Source of the DNA: a virus
IMG/VR virus record: IMGVR_UViG_3300027833_000103
Location: 1-40,530 of that record
Strand: one strand, 5' to 3'
DNA: 40,530 nucleotides
In this document: piece by piece, positions 37,527 to 40,530 of the stretch
Layout: each line of letters starts with the position of its first letter
Numbering within the stretch: the stretch's first letter is position 1
Program-made: the position numbers and the translations under genes
Notes under the pieces: model-generated
Told to the model about the DNA's origin: nothing
Database searches by the model: none
The model's input: the letters and a program-made list of their open reading frames with translations, nothing else

Positions 37527-38900
37527 CTATAATAGTCCTTTAGCCGAACTGTAGGCCAATTTAAGTTGAGGCTTGGCGTATCCGTTAAGACTAAGATCAG
37601 TGATAGCCCATACCATCGCATCAAGTCTGTCTGGTGATCCCATAGACCCAAGAGGTTCCCACTGAACCATCTGATCTTCTAGGTCGTTAAGCCCTCTGAC
37701 GTGTTTAACACGACCTTGTTCATAAAGTGCAGATACTGGCTCTGCTCTAGCCATCTTACCTCTTGAGGCGTGGACTAGACGTATTGGTAGTGTTTCATCT
37801 TCGGTGTGCAAGGTATGTCTAACCATGTCGCCACCTTGGTTCTTCTCGGCAACAATCCTATCAGCCATATGCTCTCTATATAACTCAACAGCTTTAGCAG
37901 CCCAAGCTTGAGGACTGTAGTTGCCTGTGTGGTCTTCTATGACATATGCAGTGCCGTTAACGTCTACACCAGCTACAATGATGCCAGTCATGTCCGAATC
38001 AGTGTTATTACTAATAGCTGGGTCTATAGCTACTACAATACGATTTAACTGGGGGACGTCCTCTTTGTCTACTTCACATGATGCTAGGAGGTTTCTGTTC
38101 CATAAGGCGCCAGAGGCTTCATCTAGTATTTCTGCGTAGAGTTCTTGTCGCCCTAATCGTGTTCCTTCGTAGGTCTTCTTTACAGCTACAAGAAAGGTAT
38201 CAGCAAGATTAGCACTGTTATCAAATGTAGAGCCAGTGGATACATGTGTAGTTTCATCATCTAATATACCACGGAGAAGCTTAGTGGTCTTGGGTGTGGT
38301 AGTAACGAAGACTACAGGTCGTTTACCTAATCGTAGGCCAAACTGTAACATATCCCAAGTGTCTTGTGCGTTTCTCCAAGCACATAACTCGTCACACCAT
38401 GCACTGTGAGCTTGTGGTCCCCTAAGCCTCTCAGGGTCTTCTGCTGAGAAAAATACAGCCTTAGCACCATTAGCCCAAGATATACTGTTATTAGTAGGAG
38501 ACCACACAGGATAACCCATGTCAGCCTTACGGTAGGTTTTGTCGCTCTTGTGGCAGACATTTAAGAGACCTGAGTCTCCCTCAACCATAACTCGTCTGAC
38601 GTCACCTTTAGTGGGGGCAACACAATGAACGATACGGTCGCCCATCTTGATCCTATGCCTGACCCACTCAGCACCAGCTCTAGTCTTACCCCAACCACGT
38701 CCAGCTAAGGCTACCCAAGTGTTCCACTTACCATCTGGCTCTAGTTGGTCTTGTCTAGCCCAGAATGACCAGTCATGCTTTAACTCTTCTGCTTGTTCAG
38801 GAGTTAACTGCCTGAGAGCCTCTTTAAGCTTACTTGAGCTTAAGTCTCGTAGAGAGTCTGCTGTTAGCTTACGTTTCGTCTGTTGTGTCAGGGTCTTCAA
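37527..38900 (-). CDS. Terminase large subunit (GTA-like)
   Basis: A 457-residue DNA-packaging motor with ATPase and nuclease domains. Walker A is AGRGWGKT at residues 66-73, with EWVRHRIK after it; Walker B is in HSAWCDELCAWRN. The nuclease domain has the metal-binding acidic sites in VVAIDPAISNNTDSDMTGII and DRLDAMVWAITDL, and VAEKNQGGDMV between them. GRGWGKTRAGAEWV is the form seen in GTA and alphaproteobacterial phage terminases. The only start without extending through the repeat is the TTG at 38900; the frame stays open upstream to 38950 through the permuted portal repeat, so the start is uncertain. Confidence 0.92.
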   Translation of the reverse strand: MKTLTQQTKRKLTADSLRDLSSSKLKEALRQLTPEQAEELKHDWSFWARQDQLEPDGKWNTWVALAGRGWGKTRAGAEWVRHRIKMGDRIVHCVAPTKGDVRRVMVEGDSGLLNVCHKSDKTYRKADMGYPVWSPTNNSISWANGAKAVFFSAEDPERLRGPQAHSAWCDELCAWRNAQDTWDMLQFGLRLGKRPVVFVTTTPKTTKLLRGILDDETTHVSTGSTFDNSANLADTFLVAVKKTYEGTRLGRQELYAEILDEASGALWNRNLLASCEVDKEDVPQLNRIVVAIDPAISNNTDSDMTGIIVAGVDVNGTAYVIEDHTGNYSPQAWAAKAVELYREHMADRIVAEKNQGGDMVRHTLHTEDETLPIRLVHASRGKMARAEPVSALYEQGRVKHVRGLNDLEDQMVQWEPLGSMGSPDRLDAMVWAITDLSLNGYAKPQLKLAYSSAKGLL

Positions 38901-38903
38901 TAA

Positions 38904-38948
38904 TACTTCGCCTGTCTTGGTGTCTACACCTGTGTCCTGATAAAGCCC
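38904..38948 (-). repeat. Permuted copy of the portal segment before the TerL start
   Basis: Read on the minus strand, block B' (38948-38929) comes first and block A' (38927-38904) second. A' matches portal block A at all 24 bases and B' matches block B at 19 of 20. The segment is in the same reading frame as TerL and would read VGLYQDTGVDTKTGEVL before LKTLTQQT, but no ATG or GTG start lies in that frame. Confidence 0.9.
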
Positions 38949-38956
38949 TACTTAGA

Positions 38957-39367
38957 TTATCCAGTAGGGTTAGAAGGGTCATCTGTATCCTTGCCCAGTA
39001 GGGTCATAAGTGCGTCAATGGCACTAGAGTCCTGATCTGGGTCTGTGTACTCGTCGGGGTCGTTAACAGTGCTCTGAGGGCTCCAACCACCTTTACTACG
39101 CAAGAACAGCTCTTGTGAGGCGAAGTGTCCGTCTATGGCTTGCTGTACGACTACATTACCTACCTTAGAGACAATCTCTGATCTGGCTTCTGCTATGTCA
39201 CTACCGTACAACTTATAGAAGGTACCAAGGGAACTAGGGGCGCTCTCATACTTATTAGCTACAGCAGCCATAATATCTTTAATCTGTACACCGTCTTGCA
39301 CTGCCTGACGGACATACTTAGAGATAGGCTTACTATAGGGCAACACCTGATTTTTAGGATAAGTCAT
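38957..39367 (-). CDS. Terminase small subunit
   Basis: A 136-residue protein encoded directly upstream of TerL, where the DNA-recognition subunit normally sits. The start is uncertain: MTYPKNQVLPYS at 39367 is used here; ATG at 39406 or TTG at 39424 would add residues, and none has a strong binding site. The N-terminal part has a helix-turn-helix-like pattern (SKPISKYVRQAVQDGVQIKD, then IMAAVANKYESAPSSLGTFY). It continues with helices (EARSEIVSKVGNVVVQQAID) and an acidic C-terminus (DEYTDPDQDSSAIDALMTLL). It should bind the packaging site. Confidence 0.75.
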   Translation of the reverse strand: MTYPKNQVLPYSKPISKYVRQAVQDGVQIKDIMAAVANKYESAPSSLGTFYKLYGSDIAEARSEIVSKVGNVVVQQAIDGHFASQELFLRSKGGWSPQSTVNDPDEYTDPDQDSSAIDALMTLLGKDTDDPSNPTG

Positions 39368-39491
39368 AATACTTAGGGGTTCTTTCGTAGAACTTGAGGT
39401 TCTCATGGGAAAATAAGGGGGCAAGGTCAGCTACTCTGCGTCTCACTCATTGCTAAAACAGTTGGGGAGGTATGAGTTTGACTCTTGCCGT

Positions 39492-39526
39492 GTTATACCA
39501 CATAGGTACTATTTTGCAAATGTCAA
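39492..39526 (-). promoter_or_regulatory. Putative late promoter before the terminase genes
   Basis: On the minus strand, a perfect TTGACA lies at 39526-39521 and TTGCAA at 39519-39514, followed after 16 bases by TATAAC at 39497-39492. TTGCAA/TATAAC gives a normal spacer; TTGACA to TATAAC is 23 bases and too long. This is the best leftward promoter in the 39425-39651 gap, which has no credible gene, and it would drive the late block of terminase, head and tail genes. Confidence 0.5.
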
Positions 39527-39651
39527 CCCCCAAAGGGTAATTATTTTGTATATTTCGTGTAAGACACTGATGTTAAACAAAAGAAAGTTTAAGTGGCGGG
39601 GCGGAACACTCTTGTCTATTCTAAGTAAGAACGACAACAAAAACAAAAGGT

Positions 39652-39840
39652 TTAAGGCTCTAGTTCTTCTACAAAGATTTCTTCTTTAGTTATATCTTCT
39701 ATGAGGTCTAGTAAGCAGTCTTCTTTAGTTTTATTTATATAGTAATACTTCTTGCCCTTATACTTGACAACACAATAAACACTAAAGTCTATGATCTTTT
39801 TGTTGTCATGGTGTACGATTTCTCTAAAGTCTACTAGCAC
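39652..39840 (-). CDS. Hypothetical small protein
   Basis: A 62-residue frame with a GTG start at 39840. AAGGG lies 10 bases upstream, which is a weak but possible binding site. The product is basic and aromatic in the middle (VYCVVKYKGKKYYYINKTKE) and acidic at the end (LLDLIEDITKEEIFVEELEP), with a mixed beta-then-helix pattern. It sits between the late promoter and the control region at 39841-40263 and reads leftward. It could be a small regulator of the late block, but no family is recognised. Confidence 0.5.
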   Translation of the reverse strand: MLVDFREIVHHDNKKIIDFSVYCVVKYKGKKYYYINKTKEDCLLDLIEDITKEEIFVEELEP

Positions 39841-39888
39841 TGGTTAAGTACCCTTATGTTATTATCATTAGGATTATTATTATAGTTG

Positions 39889-39900
39889 ACTCTTAAGAGT
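39889..39900. repeat. 12-bp palindrome in a leftward promoter spacer
   Basis: ACTCTTAAGAGT is a perfect palindrome. It lies between a TATAAT-like -10 (39884-39879 on the minus strand) and a weak TTAAGT -35 (39906-39901), that is, within the 16-base spacer. A second palindrome ACTTAAGT follows at 39901-39908. This is a likely repressor or activator site for the 39652-39840 gene and possibly for the late block. Confidence 0.6.
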
Positions 39901-39943
39901 ACTTAAGTTAAACATATGGTGTCATTTGTCTCTTTTAATTATT

Positions 39944-39969
39944 AACTATTATGATTAAAACTAATAGTT
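39944..39969. repeat. Dyad AACTATTA-N10-TAATAGTT
   Basis: An inverted repeat with 8-base arms. The surrounding 26 bases (39945-39970) match 2266-2291 with two mismatches, and both copies are followed by AAGCTTA and then by a TTGTCAAGGGG element. Two separate copies of an imperfect palindrome upstream of promoters is typical of a phage operator. Confidence 0.7.
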
Positions 39970-40120
39970 ATCTAATTAAGCTTAACAAATGTATAACATA
40001 TGTAGTGTCCTGTCCTGTCTTTGACATATAGGTATTAATTTTTATTTGTCAAGGGGTGGCCCCTATAAAAAGTGCTAGATTGTGGTAATAGTGTGTTAAA
40101 TATGTCACACATCACTTAAG

Positions 40121-40193
40121 CCAAGGTATTTTTTTATGAGACCCAAGGTATTTTTTTATGTTATAGATAGGAGACCCAAGGTATTTTTTTATG
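40121..40193. repeat. Three direct repeats at 22 and 33 bp
   Basis: The 18-base unit CCAAGGTATTTTTTTATG occurs at 40121-40138, 40143-40160 and 40176-40193. The last two are part of a longer identical unit of 33 bases. Start-to-start distances are 22 and 33 bases, about two and three DNA turns, so bound proteins would lie on the same helical face. They may be binding sites for an initiator or regulator, or tandem-duplication products. Confidence 0.85.
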
Positions 40194-40263
40194 TTATAGA
40201 TAGGGGTGGAGTCGAGGCTGGAACCTCCCAGACCTGAAATCTGAGAGGGACCCATACTTTAGG

Positions 40264-40371
40264 TCAGGGGGCCATTAATAAGAACATGCCGCAGACTACT
40301 ATGCAGCAGACTAAGAAAATAAGACATTCTCCCGCCTCTTTAAGCCAATCTTTAATCCAATCGTTCCACAT
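40264..40371 (-). CDS. Small single-pass membrane protein
   Basis: A 35-residue protein. The ATG at 40371 follows AGAGAGGATTATAAA, a strong binding site, so the longer open frame up to 40458 is not needed. The product has an amphipathic, charged start (MWNDWIKDWLKEAGE) and one membrane helix (CLIFLVCCIVVCGMFLLMAP). It could act in superinfection exclusion, as an early membrane protein or in lysis; no family is recognised. It lies downstream of the partial gene at the right edge and reads leftward. Confidence 0.65.
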   Translation of the reverse strand: MWNDWIKDWLKEAGECLIFLVCCIVVCGMFLLMAP

Positions 40372-40435
40372 TTTATAATCCTCTCTCATAGGGATAGGTA
40401 AGGGGCCAACTACTAGCCAGCCCCTCGCTTTGGTA

Positions 40436-40530
40436 TTACTTAGCAGCCAGAGCAGCAATTTTGGCTTGAACTTCTGGCGACAAGCTCTGGCCAGTGCTCG
40501 GAGGTTTGCTTGCGCTTGCCTCTTCTTGTG
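40436..40530 (-). CDS. Partial small gene cut by the right edge
   Basis: The C-terminal 31 codons of a leftward gene, reading QEEASASKPPSTGQSLSPEV, then QAKIAALAAK and a TAA stop at 40438-40436. The composition (Ala/Ser/Glu) looks like real coding sequence. If the two window ends are joined, ATG-GCA precedes CAA-GAA, giving a complete 32-residue peptide that starts MAQEEASAS. The frame can continue further upstream on the left end before a TAA, and an alternative frame across the join is also open, so the assignment is tentative. Confidence 0.4.
   Translation of the reverse strand, partial: QEEASASKPPSTGQSLSPEVQAKIAALAAK

Larger units (their letters stand above)
39841..40263. promoter_or_regulatory. 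AT-rich control region with operators and promoters
   Basis: A gap of 420 bases without a convincing gene. In order it contains: a leftward -10 TATAAT (39884-39879) with the 12-bp palindrome ACTCTTAAGAGT and ACTTAAGT directly upstream (39889-39908); the ACTATTA-N10-TAATAGT dyad (39944-39969), also seen at 2267-2290; TTGACA-N20-TGTCAA, an inverted repeat at 40021-40052 with possible -10 elements in both directions; GGGG-TGG-CCCC (40053-40063); three direct repeats (40121-40193); and a hairpin-forming stretch (40228-40250). It looks like the main divergent regulatory region of the genome. Confidence 0.65.

Noticed and set aside
39450-39689. Open frame of 79 residues on the + strand
   Set aside because: TTG-type start without binding site, passes through the leftward promoter and overlaps the 39652-39840 gene on the other strand; AT-rich composition explains it.
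40206-40248. tRNA-like 3' half on the - strand (7-base loop TTTCAGG on a 6-bp stem, then GGTTCCAGCCTCGACTCC)
   Set aside because: The stem with a TCA 'anticodon' and a T-loop-like word suggested a tRNA or an attachment site. No D-arm or 5' acceptor strand pairs with ACTCCACC, and the T-stem does not close. With no integrase an attP is unlikely; it is probably a hairpin of the control region.
40264-40458. Longer version (64 residues) of the right-edge membrane gene
   Set aside because: The upstream part of the frame lacks a binding site and overlaps the better-looking frame ending at 40436; the ATG at 40371 has a strong AGAGAGGAT site.
1-40530. Temperate lifestyle, toxin-antitoxin, anti-CRISPR or defence island
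   Set aside because: No integrase, repressor, recombination directionality factor or recognised defence gene is visible. Some unknown small proteins could be anti-defence, but nothing in their sequence shows it.

Overview
This window looks like the near-complete genome of a lytic, long-tailed (siphovirus-type) dsDNA phage. Every canonical structural gene is present: small and large terminase, portal, protease, scaffold-like protein, capsid, connectors, tail tube, two tail chaperones, an 1104-residue tape measure, tail tip and fibres. There is also an M15 endolysin and a compact replication module. I find no integrase, excisionase, repressor or partition gene. There is no phage RNA polymerase either, so host sigma70-type promoters are expected. 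A DUF1127 protein, a B12-dependent class II ribonucleotide reductase, ThyX, PhoH, a GTA-type 3-TM holin and a GTA-like terminase together suggest a marine alphaproteobacterial host, perhaps of the Roseobacter lineage. The host is inferred, not shown.

Layout. Positions 64-696 carry three small rightward genes ending at an intrinsic terminator (724-750). Positions 697-1002 hold no convincing gene but contain five copies of a 17-bp repeat around a perfect palindrome, a candidate origin or control site. Positions 1003-13080 form a rightward block of tightly overlapping genes: ThyX, primase-helicase, endonuclease VII, DNA polymerase A, a probable SSB, 5'-3' exonuclease, a PD-(D/E)XK-like nuclease, MazG-like protein, DUF1127, class II RNR, PhoH and DUF3310, with many small unknown genes between them. 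A bidirectional terminator (13083-13118) separates this from the leftward block.

Positions 13129-39367 are the leftward late block. Read in its own direction it runs small terminase, large terminase, portal, a group of head-associated beta-rich proteins, protease, scaffold-like protein, decoration protein, major capsid, connectors, tail terminator, tail tube, tail chaperones (probable -1 frameshift), tape measure, tail tip, two related fibres with a fibre chaperone between them, endolysin, and a cluster of small membrane proteins including a holin. Positions 39368-40530 hold promoter-like sequences, two small leftward genes, palindromes, direct repeats and a gene cut by the right edge.

The replication genes work as a unit. 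The primase-helicase and PolA replicate DNA with the SSB. The exonuclease, endonuclease VII and PD-(D/E)XK protein process host DNA or branched intermediates. RNR, ThyX, MazG-like and DUF3310 proteins adjust the nucleotide pool.

The most interesting non-standard signals are: the iteron/palindrome cluster at 845-972; a regulatory module present twice (2244-2373 and 39944-40055) built on an ACTATTA-N10-TAATAGT dyad; a portal-gene fragment repeated in swapped order at the TerS-TerL junction; a probable internal start in the primase-helicase that would mimic the T7 gp4A/4B pair; a phage-borne DUF1127 protein; and a SPRY-like domain on a putative head fibre. If the two window ends are joined, the leftward gene cut at the right edge gains an ATG start exactly at the join, which fits a circular or circularly permuted genome.
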